Assembly: GCA_905215395.1 (NCBI GenBank)
Contig: CAJMQA010000093.1
Location: forward strand, 1 to 11,104
Reading direction: 5' to 3'
From: an uncultured bacterium
Lineage (GTDB): Bacteria > Bacteroidota > Bacteroidia > Bacteroidales > Marinifilaceae
Length of the DNA: 11,104 nucleotides
Below the pieces are notes generated by a model. The model saw only the letters and a list, made by a program, of their open reading frames with translations. It made no database searches and was not told where the DNA came from. Made by a program: the position numbers and the translations under genes. This document shows, in pieces, positions 1-7,311 of the stretch. Every line of letters starts with the position of its first letter. The first letter of the stretch is position 1.

Positions 1-366
1 TCCACCGAAAGATTAGCCTCCCTTTCTGATGTCGTATTGCTGGAGGGAGCCGGTGGCTTATTCGTTCCGATACACCGGAACTACCTGACCATTGACTATA
101 TCCAGGAGCATCAGCATCCTCTGATTCTGGTATCTTCTTCCAAACTGGGAAGTATCAATCATACTTTGATGAGTCTGGAATTGTGCCGTTTACGGGGGAT
201 TGAGGTAGCTTATGTGGTTTATAATCACTTCCCGGATGAAAGTGAAATAATTAAAAACGATACAATAACTGTTATACGTCAATATCTGGATGAGCATTTT
301 CCGGCTTGTAAATTATTGGAACTACCGGTGATAGCGGGAACAAACTGGCCACAGTTGGAATTATAA
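1..366 (+). CDS. bioD: Dethiobiotin synthetase, C-terminal part (5' end outside window)
   Basis: BioD makes the ureido ring of dethiobiotin from 7,8-diaminopelargonic acid, CO2 and ATP, the step before biotin synthase, in the cytoplasm. The frame is open from base 1 and ends at TAA 364-366, giving 121 residues of a protein normally about 200-230 long, so the N-terminal P-loop half lies outside the window. The visible anchor is the motif LLEGAGGLFVPI near the start of the fragment, the conserved BioD EGAGG segment, followed by a strand with an SS-K-GSINHT pattern typical of this P-loop family. An in-frame TTG at 37 is not the start, because the conserved motif already spans it and the frame stays open upstream. 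The next gene begins 16 bp downstream on the same strand, so the two are probably co-transcribed. Other bio genes may lie upstream, unseen. Confidence 0.88.
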   Translation, partial: STERLASLSDVVLLEGAGGLFVPIHRNYLTIDYIQEHQHPLILVSSSKLGSINHTLMSLELCRLRGIEVAYVVYNHFPDESEIIKNDTITVIRQYLDEHFPACKLLELPVIAGTNWPQLEL

Positions 367-382
367 GAATAGGACAGAGTAA

Positions 383-2179
383 ATGAGGAGAGTAGAATTA
401 TTATCCCCGGCAAAAAATACGGAAATAGGCATCGCTGCCATTAATAACGGGGCTGATGCCGTATATATCGGTGCTCCGGCTTTCGGTGCCCGCAAAGCAG
501 CTGCCAATAGCCTTGAAGATATTGCAGCCCTGGTGGATTATGCCCACCGCTTTTATTGCCGAGTATTTGTTACACTGAATACTATCCTGTATGATCATGA
601 GTTGGCGGAAGCGGAAAAGATGATCCGCAAGCTTTATGAGATAGGGGTGGACGCCCTTATTATCCAGGATTTGGGAATTCTGAGGATGAATCTGCCTCCT
701 ATTTGTCTGCATGCAAGTACCCAAATGCATAATTACGATCCGGAACGCATCAAATTCCTGGATCAATTGGGATTTCAGCGTATTGTACTGGCTCGTGAAC
801 TTTCGGTGGAGCAGATCCGAACAATCCGCAAAGAGGTGAAAGCCGAACTGGAAGTTTTTGTACATGGGGCGTTGTGTGTCAGTCTTAGCGGCCAATGTTA
901 TCTTTCTCAGTACATGTTCGGACGTTCAGCCAACCGGGGAGAATGTGCACAGCCTTGCCGGATGAAATGGTCGGTAAAAGACAGTGAAGGACAAAGTTTG
1001 ATTTCGGATAAATATATATTGTCACTGAAGGATTTAAATCTGTCTGCTTATATCGGCAGTTTAATAGAGGCAGGAGTAGATTCATTTAAAATAGAGGGTC
1101 GGCTGAAGGATGAGAATTATGTATCCAATGTAACCAAGCACTATTCTTCGCTTATCGATCAATATCCGGATATTCAGAGAGTCGGTTCGGGGCAGGTCAT
1201 CAGTACTTTTGAGTCTGAACCGGAACGGAGTTTTAACCGGGGATATTCAGCTTATTTTATAGAAGGACGTAAAAGTGGGTTGGTAAATATGGATACTCCC
1301 AAATCCATGGGAAAATTTATAGGCCGGCTTGTCCAATACAAAGGAAAAAAGCTGTTTCTGGAAACGACAGAGGAACTTCATAACGGAGATGGCCTGTGTT
1401 ATCTGGAAGGGGGAGAATTAAAAGGAATAAGGGTGAATCAGGCAGAAGGGAAATGGATTGAGTGTAATGAAGAGGTCAGGATTGTGCCGGGGACAGAGTT
1501 GTACCGGAATTACGACCATCGCTTTGTCATGCAGCTGGAGAAGGAAAAATCCTTGCGAAAAATACATATAGACATCCGGGTGTCTGTAAAAGACGGACAT
1601 TTTAAACTGGAAGTTCAGGATGAAAATGGGATATGTGCCCGTTATGTATCTGAAGAAAGTTTTGATCTGGCTACAAATCCTCAGCAACGGGAACGTTTTA
1701 TCCAGCAACTGATGAAATGTGGAGATACAGAATTTGTATGTGACAGGGTAGATTACGATAGTGAAGATATTCTGTTTGTTCCGGCGGCGGCAGCGAATGC
1801 ATCCCGTCGTGATTTATTAGAACGTCTGGTAAAAGCCAGAGCAGAGCAGAGGGAAAAATTACAGCCCGGAAATGAGAAACCCGGAGTAAGGTATGCTTTG
1901 GAAGCAGACTGGCATTTGAACATAGTCAACCGGAATGCTGAAGAATTTTATCGGCAGCATGGTGTAGAAACGACAGAAACAGGATTCGAGAAAAATCCGA
2001 ATAGTAAAGGAAAGGATCTGATGCATACCCGGTATTGTCTTCTTTATGAATTGGGACGTTGCCGGAAATGTCATGCTAATAAGGACCTTAAATTTCCGCT
2101 TTTCCTTTACAATGATAAGCATACCTTCCGTCTGGGATTTGATTGTCAGAATTGTTTTATGAAGGTGATTGCGGAGTAA
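383..2179 (+). CDS. U32 family protein, RlhA-type (23S rRNA C2501 hydroxylation candidate)
   Basis: The family is called 'peptidase U32', but characterised bacterial members are RNA-hydroxylation or ubiquinone-hydroxylation factors carrying an Fe-S cluster. At 598 residues it is longer than TrhP/YegQ (about 450) and matches the RlhA/YdcP layout: an N-terminal U32 barrel (about residues 4-300), then an extra domain and a cysteine-rich tail. Seen directly: the opening ELLSPAKN, the motif HASTQ at 110-114, four cysteines at 165, 172, 188 and 192 (GALC..SGQC, GECAQPC) expected to hold the cluster, and SFKIEGRLK at 234-242. The tail adds Cys552, 560, 563, 588 and 591, ending in FDCQNCFMKV, which resembles the C-terminus of E. 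coli RlhA as I remember it. The ATG at 383 has an AGGA (371-374) at suitable distance and begins right at the family N-terminus. The 16-bp gap to bioD suggests an operon. The exact RNA substrate is inferred, not shown. Confidence 0.85.
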   Translation: MRRVELLSPAKNTEIGIAAINNGADAVYIGAPAFGARKAAANSLEDIAALVDYAHRFYCRVFVTLNTILYDHELAEAEKMIRKLYEIGVDALIIQDLGILRMNLPPICLHASTQMHNYDPERIKFLDQLGFQRIVLARELSVEQIRTIRKEVKAELEVFVHGALCVSLSGQCYLSQYMFGRSANRGECAQPCRMKWSVKDSEGQSLISDKYILSLKDLNLSAYIGSLIEAGVDSFKIEGRLKDENYVSNVTKHYSSLIDQYPDIQRVGSGQVISTFESEPERSFNRGYSAYFIEGRKSGLVNMDTPKSMGKFIGRLVQYKGKKLFLETTEELHNGDGLCYLEGGELKGIRVNQAEGKWIECNEEVRIVPGTELYRNYDHRFVMQLEKEKSLRKIHIDIRVSVKDGHFKLEVQDENGICARYVSEESFDLATNPQQRERFIQQLMKCGDTEFVCDRVDYDSEDILFVPAAAANASRRDLLERLVKARAEQREKLQPGNEKPGVRYALEADWHLNIVNRNAEEFYRQHGVETTETGFEKNPNSKGKDLMHTRYCLLYELGRCRKCHANKDLKFPLFLYNDKHTFRLGFDCQNCFMKVIAE

Positions 2180-2220
2180 TTTCCGCACTTATAACTGCGA
2201 TATTTGATAAAAATGAGGTT

Positions 2221-2241
2221 GGAATTGTAAAAAAAAATTCC
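2221..2241. repeat. Small inverted repeat upstream of glmS
   Basis: GGAATT (2221-2226) and AATTCC (2236-2241) form a 6-bp inverted repeat around a nine-base spacer that is almost all A. It sits about 30-50 bp upstream of the glmS promoter-like octamer and downstream of the U32 gene. No T-run follows on the plus strand, so it does not look like a terminator. It could be a protein-binding site or chance in AT-rich DNA. Confidence 0.25.
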
Positions 2242-2269
2242 TGTATGTAAGATTTTGCTTCTGAAATTA

Positions 2270-2277
2270 TATTTTTG
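2270..2277 (+). promoter_or_regulatory. Putative glmS promoter, Bacteroidetes -7 element
   Basis: TATTTTTG matches the Bacteroidetes -7 consensus TAnnTTTG exactly and lies 40 bp before the glmS start, implying a leader of roughly 35 nt. A good -33 TTTG at the usual 17-23 bp spacing is not present (the nearest TTTTG, ending at 2257, is only 12 bp away), so the call rests on the octamer and its position. The rest of the 138-bp gap 2180-2317 is AT-rich; nothing resembling the Gram-positive glmS ribozyme core was seen. Confidence 0.5.
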
Positions 2278-2317
2278 TTCGCGTAAAAATAAAAACACAA
2301 TAAAAAATCACAGTATT

Positions 2318-4162
2318 ATGTGTGGAATAGTAGGTTACATAGGAAATAAAGAAGCTTACCCGATTTTGATTAAAGGATTGCACCGTCTGGAATATCGTGG
2401 ATATGACAGTGCCGGAATCGCTTTGATTTCGGATGATAATGAATTGAATGTGTACAAATCAAAAGGAAAGGTGGCTGATTTGGAGCGTTTTGCCGAATCA
2501 AAAGATATTTCCGGGACAATAGGTATTGCACATACCCGTTGGGCTACTCATGGAGAGCCTAATGATGTAAATGCACATCCTCACTATTCCCAATCCAAGA
2601 GTTTAGCTTTGATTCATAATGGTATTATTGAGAATTATACTGTTTTAAGGACGGAACTGGAGAGTAAAGGTTATGTATTCCGCAGCAATACAGATACAGA
2701 GGTGATCGTATACCTGGTGGAATATATTATGAGTACCAATCAGGTAGAATTGTGTACGGCAGTCCAGTTGGCTTTACATCAGGTGATCGGAGCTTATGCC
2801 ATAGCTTTAATGGAAAAAAATAATCCGGATGAAATTATTTGTGCCCGTAAAAGCAGCCCTCTGGTTGTTGGGATAGGGAAGGATGAGTTTTTCCTGGCTT
2901 CTGATGCTACTCCGATTGTGGAATATACGGATAAGGTGGTGTATCTGAATGACGAGGAGATTGCTGTAATTCACCGGGGAGAACCATTAAGGGTGGTAAA
3001 CTTGAATAATGTGGAGATTACGCCTGAAATTAAAAAACTGGCCATGAATCTGAGCCAGCTGGAAAAGGGGGGATATCCGCACTTTATGCTAAAGGAAATC
3101 TATGAGCAACCGCGGACTTTACAGGATTGTATCCGGGGACGCATCAATGTGGAAGGAACGAGTGTGGTACTTTCGGGGGTTATCGACAACCGGGATAAAT
3201 TTTTAAATGCCAACCGTATTATCATCGTGGCTTGCGGAACTTCCTGGCATGCTGCCCTGATCGGCGAACATTTGCTGGAAGATTTGTGCCGCATACCTGT
3301 AGAAGTTGAATACGCTTCGGAATTCCGTTACCGGAATCCGGTCATTCACCCCGGAGATATTGTGATTGCAATTTCTCAATCCGGAGAAACTGCTGATACT
3401 CTGGCTGCTATTGAACTGGCGAAATCGAAAGGAGCATTTATATATGGGATATGTAATGTTGTAGGATCGTCTATTGCCCGTGCAACGGATTCCGGTTCCT
3501 ACATACATGTCGGACCGGAAATAGGTGTCGCTTCAACCAAGGCCTTTACAGGCCAGGTAACTGTACTTTCAATGCTGGCCTTGACGATTGCTCACCAGAA
3601 AGGGACCATCACCCGGGAATATTTTGAAAAGATGGTGAGAGAGTTGCAGAGTATACCGGATAAGATCAATAACATGCTGAAAAATGTAGAAAGCTTACGG
3701 GATTTGTCTAAAATTTTTACTTATGCCCGGAATTTTATTTATCTGGGACGGGGATATAATTATCCGGCAGCTCTGGAAGGAGCCCTGAAACTGAAAGAAA
3801 TTTCCTATATTCATGCAGAAGGTTATCCGGCTGCAGAAATGAAACATGGACCTATTGCATTGATAGATGCAGAAATGCCGGTGGTTGCCATTGCAACGAC
3901 AGACAGCATCTATGAGAAAACCATCAGTAATATTCAGGAGATAAAAGCCCGTAAAGGTAAAGTGATCGCAATCGTGACAGAGGGCGATCAAATGGTACAT
4001 AAAATTGCAGATTACTGTGTTGAAGTTCCTCATGTTCTGGAGCCTTTTGCTCCTTTGGTGGCTTCAATTCCCCTGCAATTACTGGCTTATTATATTGCTG
4101 TTAATAAGGGCAGGAATGTAGATCAACCCAGGAATCTGGCTAAGTCTGTGACAGTAGAATAA
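2318..4162 (+). CDS. glmS: Glutamine--fructose-6-phosphate aminotransferase (isomerizing)
   Basis: GlmS converts fructose-6-phosphate and glutamine to glucosamine-6-phosphate, the first committed step to UDP-GlcNAc for peptidoglycan and lipid A. The 614-residue length is normal (E. coli 609). The start at 2318 is fixed by mechanism: Met is followed by Cys2, which becomes the N-terminal nucleophile after Met removal. An in-frame ATG at 2255 would bury it and is rejected. Domains are an N-terminal class II glutaminase (about 1-240; LEYRGYDSAG at 24-33, HTRWATHG at 72-79, NGIIENY at 101-107, SNTDTEV at 123-129), then two SIS sugar-isomerase domains (CGTSWH at 306-311, SQSGETADT at 353-361, EIGVASTKAFT at 401-411). 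Glu494, His510 and Lys609 correspond to the E. coli catalytic Glu488, His504 and Lys603. The C-terminus LAKSVTVE is canonical. It is transcribed from its own promoter-like element and ends at a strong hairpin. Confidence 0.98.
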   Translation: MCGIVGYIGNKEAYPILIKGLHRLEYRGYDSAGIALISDDNELNVYKSKGKVADLERFAESKDISGTIGIAHTRWATHGEPNDVNAHPHYSQSKSLALIHNGIIENYTVLRTELESKGYVFRSNTDTEVIVYLVEYIMSTNQVELCTAVQLALHQVIGAYAIALMEKNNPDEIICARKSSPLVVGIGKDEFFLASDATPIVEYTDKVVYLNDEEIAVIHRGEPLRVVNLNNVEITPEIKKLAMNLSQLEKGGYPHFMLKEIYEQPRTLQDCIRGRINVEGTSVVLSGVIDNRDKFLNANRIIIVACGTSWHAALIGEHLLEDLCRIPVEVEYASEFRYRNPVIHPGDIVIAISQSGETADTLAAIELAKSKGAFIYGICNVVGSSIARATDSGSYIHVGPEIGVASTKAFTGQVTVLSMLALTIAHQKGTITREYFEKMVRELQSIPDKINNMLKNVESLRDLSKIFTYARNFIYLGRGYNYPAALEGALKLKEISYIHAEGYPAAEMKHGPIALIDAEMPVVAIATTDSIYEKTISNIQEIKARKGKVIAIVTEGDQMVHKIADYCVEVPHVLEPFAPLVASIPLQLLAYYIAVNKGRNVDQPRNLAKSVTVE

Positions 4163-4165
4163 TAG

Positions 4166-4196
4166 AAAACGGAGTGATTTTCCACTCCGTTTTTTT
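4166..4196. terminator. Bidirectional intrinsic terminator between glmS and the convergent gene
   Basis: A perfect 11-bp stem (arms 4166-4176 and 4183-4193, core ACGGAGTG/CACTCCGT) with a 6-nt loop ATTTTC is followed by T's through 4196. On the plus strand it begins 3 bp after the glmS stop. On the minus strand the stem starts one base after the TAA (4197-4195) of the convergent gene and is followed by TTTTCTATTATT. The three outer A-T pairs supply the T-run in each direction, so it should work both ways, more strongly for glmS. Confidence 0.88.
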
Positions 4197-7179
4197 ATTC
4201 TGTAATGATAGAGGTCTGTTTTTTTCCATCCATGTATACGGTCACTGGTTGTTTAAAACGGATGTGCCGGACAAATGTTTTCTCATCGGCAACTTCCTGT
4301 TGCCGGATGATATCATAATTGATGAAAGAAGTTTTTGAGTCGTAGGGGACAGCAAAATATCCGACATTCATGGAGGTTACATTGTGGAAAAAATGCGACC
4401 CCAGGGAAGAATCCAGTGGAAAGTCCTCTAGTCCTTGTTCGACAATCACTTTTGCCTTGGAGATATCTGACCATAAAACAGGTATACCGGTTAGTTTATC
4501 GCGGGTACCCCAACGTCCGGGGCCAATCAGAATATAAGGGGTATCGGTTGCTTTGAGTTTTTCATTGAGATATTTGACCTCTTCGGCCATTTGCTCCGTT
4601 TTCAGACGGTCGAATTTCAGAGGGTCCACATATACGATATCTTGTATGTCTGTTAATTTCCCATTTCCCATACCTTTATCGGCACGTAATATGATTTTTT
4701 GGGTATCAATATTCTCTTTATCAATATCCATATGATATTCATTTTTTATCAATGGTTTGATCTGGAGGACATAGAATATCCATTCCTGTTTTTCTTTGTT
4801 GACGCAGAATTCCATTTCTACTGGAGCTCCCATAGCCTGGGAAAAGATATTGAGCAATACTTCCAATGTTTTAGCCAAAGGAATATAGTCGTACTGTAAA
4901 ATGTCCGGAAAGTTGACAATACGGGGACCGCGGACACTGAAGTCAAAACCGATCCTGTCGTTCATAAAATCATATACAGAAGCACAATGCTGAAGATTTC
5001 CATCGGCTTCTACAACTTTCAGATCGTAAGCTTTTATGGCAGCCTCTTCACCTTCACGTGTCAGGTCATAGCTGGAATTTGTCATGTCAATGGCATAGAA
5101 ATATTTTTGGGAATCCCGGGCCATATCCTGGATAGAAGCCAGTTGTAATTTTGGGAAACGCGGACAGAAACGATGTGTCTTTTCACCTCCTACCACATAG
5201 GCACCTAAGCCCAGGGCTATCACAGCAAAGCCATCTTCCGGCTGCATGTACGAGAAAGGATAAAAGTTATAGGATTGTGCTACACCGCTGATGTTGGGAT
5301 AATATTTACCATCGTATTCATTGCCGACAACTTCCTGTATAATAACTGCCATTTTTTCTTCTTCGATCATCGAACCAATGGCATGGAAATAAGCCCGTGA
5401 GCTTTCAGTAAAAACAGAGGCATAAACCAATTTGATCGCATTTTCGAGATCTTCCAGGCGACGCTCAAAGTCGGGGTGATTGTTGGGGATGAGATAAGTA
5501 GAATAAACACCTGCAAAAGGCTGGCTTAGGGAATCTTCAAAAAGTCCGGAGGAACGTACGGCCAGAGGCTTGTGCATTACCTCAAGGTAGGTGCGTAATT
5601 TGTGATGAAGTTTTTCGGTAAACCGGGCCTGAATGAAAGCTTTCTTTACTTCATCATAACTTTTATCACTGTATATGATCCTGTTCAGCTCATTGTTGTC
5701 CACAAAATGATCAAATTCATCCACTCCGATAATGGCTGTTTTGGGTATCTCTATTTTGAGATTGGGAATAAGCTTTTTGAAATCGACATTTTCGATAAAA
5801 TTGGAGAGAAAAGCCATGCCCCGTCCTTTTCCGCCAAAGGATCCCTTTCCCAGCCGGCTAATATAACGATTGGAATTGACCAATTTGGGATTGAAATTAA
5901 TAATCCTGCCTCTGATTTTTTTCAATTCTGCAGCTTTAAAGACTTTCAGGATAAATCGCCGGACTTCATCCGGGGTCCGGAAATCTTCAAAACGATAGCG
6001 TTTCAAATGCTTGGCCAGAGTAATTTCCCTTCTGGCCATCAACCAGGTCGAGATACCATTGCGGACAGAGTGATAAATCAAAGATTCGTCCGGTATTTTC
6101 AGGAGTTTTTCTTTGAATTCTTCAATAGAACTGGCTCTATCAATTTCTTCACCTTGCTGGTTACGGAACACGAAGTCTCCGAAGCCCAGGTAAGTTTTAA
6201 TGAAGCCTTGGATATCATGTGCCAGTGTAGGGGAATTTTTATTGATAAAAGCTGCATGTAAAGCTTCAGCCTGAGCCGCATTCTCAACTTCCTGGCTTTG
6301 TAAAAGGCAAGGAATTAAAGCTCCATACTGCTGTACATATTTGATCAGTTCAATACCTGCGTTTTCATCTTCAATCCCATGGCGTTTATAGCGGACATCA
6401 GAAATGACACCGATCAGGTTTTCCCGGTAATGATCGATAATATCGACAGCTTCTTCAAAAGTAGTAGCCAGTATAACTTTGGGTCGGATACGGATTTTCA
6501 TGACCAGGCTCATATCGTTGTCCTGAGGTTCAGACAAAATCAGTTCCTGGGTTTGAGTCATAATTTCCGTATAGAGAAGAGGCAGGTAACGGGAATAGTA
6601 ACGGACAGAGTTTTCCACCAGTAGGATCACCCGTATATCGCCCATACGGGTATCCCGTTCCAGATTCATCTTGTCTTCAATGTATTTTGCCATGGCCAGA
6701 AAAATTTTGGTAGAACCATTCCAGACAAACAGACGTTCAATCGTTTCGGACAGTTGATCTTCAATGGTATGAAAATAGGCCAGGTCGGCATTGTTGTTGA
6801 CCAGTAACAATTGGCTGATCTTGGGATAGAGTGTTTTCAGATTCCGGCTGATGACCTGAGGAGCTTGTTTATCCAGGCCTGCCATGATAATGATCAGGTC
6901 GATGTGTTTTTCTGCCAGTACCTTCAAGGCTTCAGTTTCACTGGCAACAGAAGTAAAACGTGGGGCTGTATAAAGGTTTACCTGCAAATATTCACCTACA
7001 ATTTTATCGGTAAACTGTCCTTCCCGTTCGATGGTATAAGCATCATAATAGTTGGCTATTAAAAGAATTTCTTTTATCTTAAAGGGCATTAATTCCTGAA
7101 ATATATCCCGGTCGCTTTTTTTGCGTTTGTAGATTTTGTGTAGTTCTATGTTCATAAATTCATTCTTAAATAGTAACAT
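4195..7179 (-). CDS. Receiver-like / PEP synthase-PPDK N-terminal domain protein
   Basis: A 994-residue cytoplasmic protein usually labelled 'phosphoenolpyruvate synthase' in Bacteroidetes, though it has only the ATP-binding part. Residues about 36-135 form a degenerate receiver-like fold with no clear phosphoacceptor. Residues about 182-333 form a second receiver with ILLVEN (185-190), Asp261 in VISDVRY, Ser295 and Lys314 at the expected conserved positions. Residues about 437-810 are a PPDK_N ATP-grasp domain: GSFGGKGRGMAFL (446-458), PLAVRSSGLFEDS (538-550), then PFAGVYSTYL (554-563). A conserved C-terminal block contains ILIGPGRWGTRD (883-894). The phosphohistidine swivelling domain and the PEP/pyruvate barrel of true PEP synthase are absent, so that reaction should not be possible; regulated ATP-dependent phosphotransfer is inference. 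The longest ATG (7179) is given. Met9 (7155) is an equally good start, because residues 1-8 look like translated AT-rich leader and neither site has a Shine-Dalgarno. A divergent gene lies 132 bp away. Confidence 0.88.
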   Translation of the reverse strand: MLLFKNEFMNIELHKIYKRKKSDRDIFQELMPFKIKEILLIANYYDAYTIEREGQFTDKIVGEYLQVNLYTAPRFTSVASETEALKVLAEKHIDLIIIMAGLDKQAPQVISRNLKTLYPKISQLLLVNNNADLAYFHTIEDQLSETIERLFVWNGSTKIFLAMAKYIEDKMNLERDTRMGDIRVILLVENSVRYYSRYLPLLYTEIMTQTQELILSEPQDNDMSLVMKIRIRPKVILATTFEEAVDIIDHYRENLIGVISDVRYKRHGIEDENAGIELIKYVQQYGALIPCLLQSQEVENAAQAEALHAAFINKNSPTLAHDIQGFIKTYLGFGDFVFRNQQGEEIDRASSIEEFKEKLLKIPDESLIYHSVRNGISTWLMARREITLAKHLKRYRFEDFRTPDEVRRFILKVFKAAELKKIRGRIINFNPKLVNSNRYISRLGKGSFGGKGRGMAFLSNFIENVDFKKLIPNLKIEIPKTAIIGVDEFDHFVDNNELNRIIYSDKSYDEVKKAFIQARFTEKLHHKLRTYLEVMHKPLAVRSSGLFEDSLSQPFAGVYSTYLIPNNHPDFERRLEDLENAIKLVYASVFTESSRAYFHAIGSMIEEEKMAVIIQEVVGNEYDGKYYPNISGVAQSYNFYPFSYMQPEDGFAVIALGLGAYVVGGEKTHRFCPRFPKLQLASIQDMARDSQKYFYAIDMTNSSYDLTREGEEAAIKAYDLKVVEADGNLQHCASVYDFMNDRIGFDFSVRGPRIVNFPDILQYDYIPLAKTLEVLLNIFSQAMGAPVEMEFCVNKEKQEWIFYVLQIKPLIKNEYHMDIDKENIDTQKIILRADKGMGNGKLTDIQDIVYVDPLKFDRLKTEQMAEEVKYLNEKLKATDTPYILIGPGRWGTRDKLTGIPVLWSDISKAKVIVEQGLEDFPLDSSLGSHFFHNVTSMNVGYFAVPYDSKTSFINYDIIRQQEVADEKTFVRHIRFKQPVTVYMDGKKQTSIITE

Positions 7180-7199
7180 TCATAACGCTTTTGAGAGGA

Positions 7200-7207
7200 C
7201 AAAGTTA
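7200..7207 (-). promoter_or_regulatory. Putative -7 promoter element for the receiver/PPDK gene
   Basis: On the minus strand this reads TAACTTTG, an exact TAnnTTTG match. It lies 20 bp before the 7179 start and 44 bp before the alternative start at 7155. No -33 TTTG at 17-23 bp spacing was found (the nearest is 27 bp away). The same octamer stands before the gmhB-like gene. Confidence 0.45.
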
Positions 7208-7249
7208 CTGGAAATCCTGCTCTAGGTAAAAATACAAAAAAAATGATAA

Positions 7250-7283
7250 TTTGAAAGATATGTTGTAAAACTTTATACTTTTG
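7250..7283 (+). promoter_or_regulatory. Putative promoter of the ATP-grasp gene
   Basis: TTTG at 7250-7253 and TACTTTTG at 7276-7283 fit the Bacteroidetes -33/-7 pattern with a 22-bp spacer. The expected start of transcription near 7290 leaves about 20 nt before the ATG at 7312. It diverges from the promoter-like octamer at 7200-7207; both lie within a 132-bp intergenic region. Confidence 0.62.
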
Positions 7284-7311
7284 TATGTAACCGGAAATAG
7301 AAGAAATATTT

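Noticed and set aside
2171..2186. GCGGA/TCCGC hairpin over the U32 gene stop codon as a terminator
   Set aside because: The stem is only 5-6 bp and no T-run follows on the plus strand, so termination is unlikely.
2255..2317. Longer glmS start adding 21 residues
   Set aside because: The glutaminase needs Cys directly after the initiator Met, so translation must begin at 2318.
2180..2317. Possible glmS ribozyme or riboswitch in the glmS leader
   Set aside because: The region is only 138 bp, AT-rich, and shows neither the paired helices nor the conserved core of the Gram-positive glmS ribozyme.
5602..6261. 219-codon open frame on the plus strand, antisense to the receiver/PPDK gene
   Set aside because: The product is Phe-rich with no family features, and the minus-strand frame here holds the conserved PPDK motifs.
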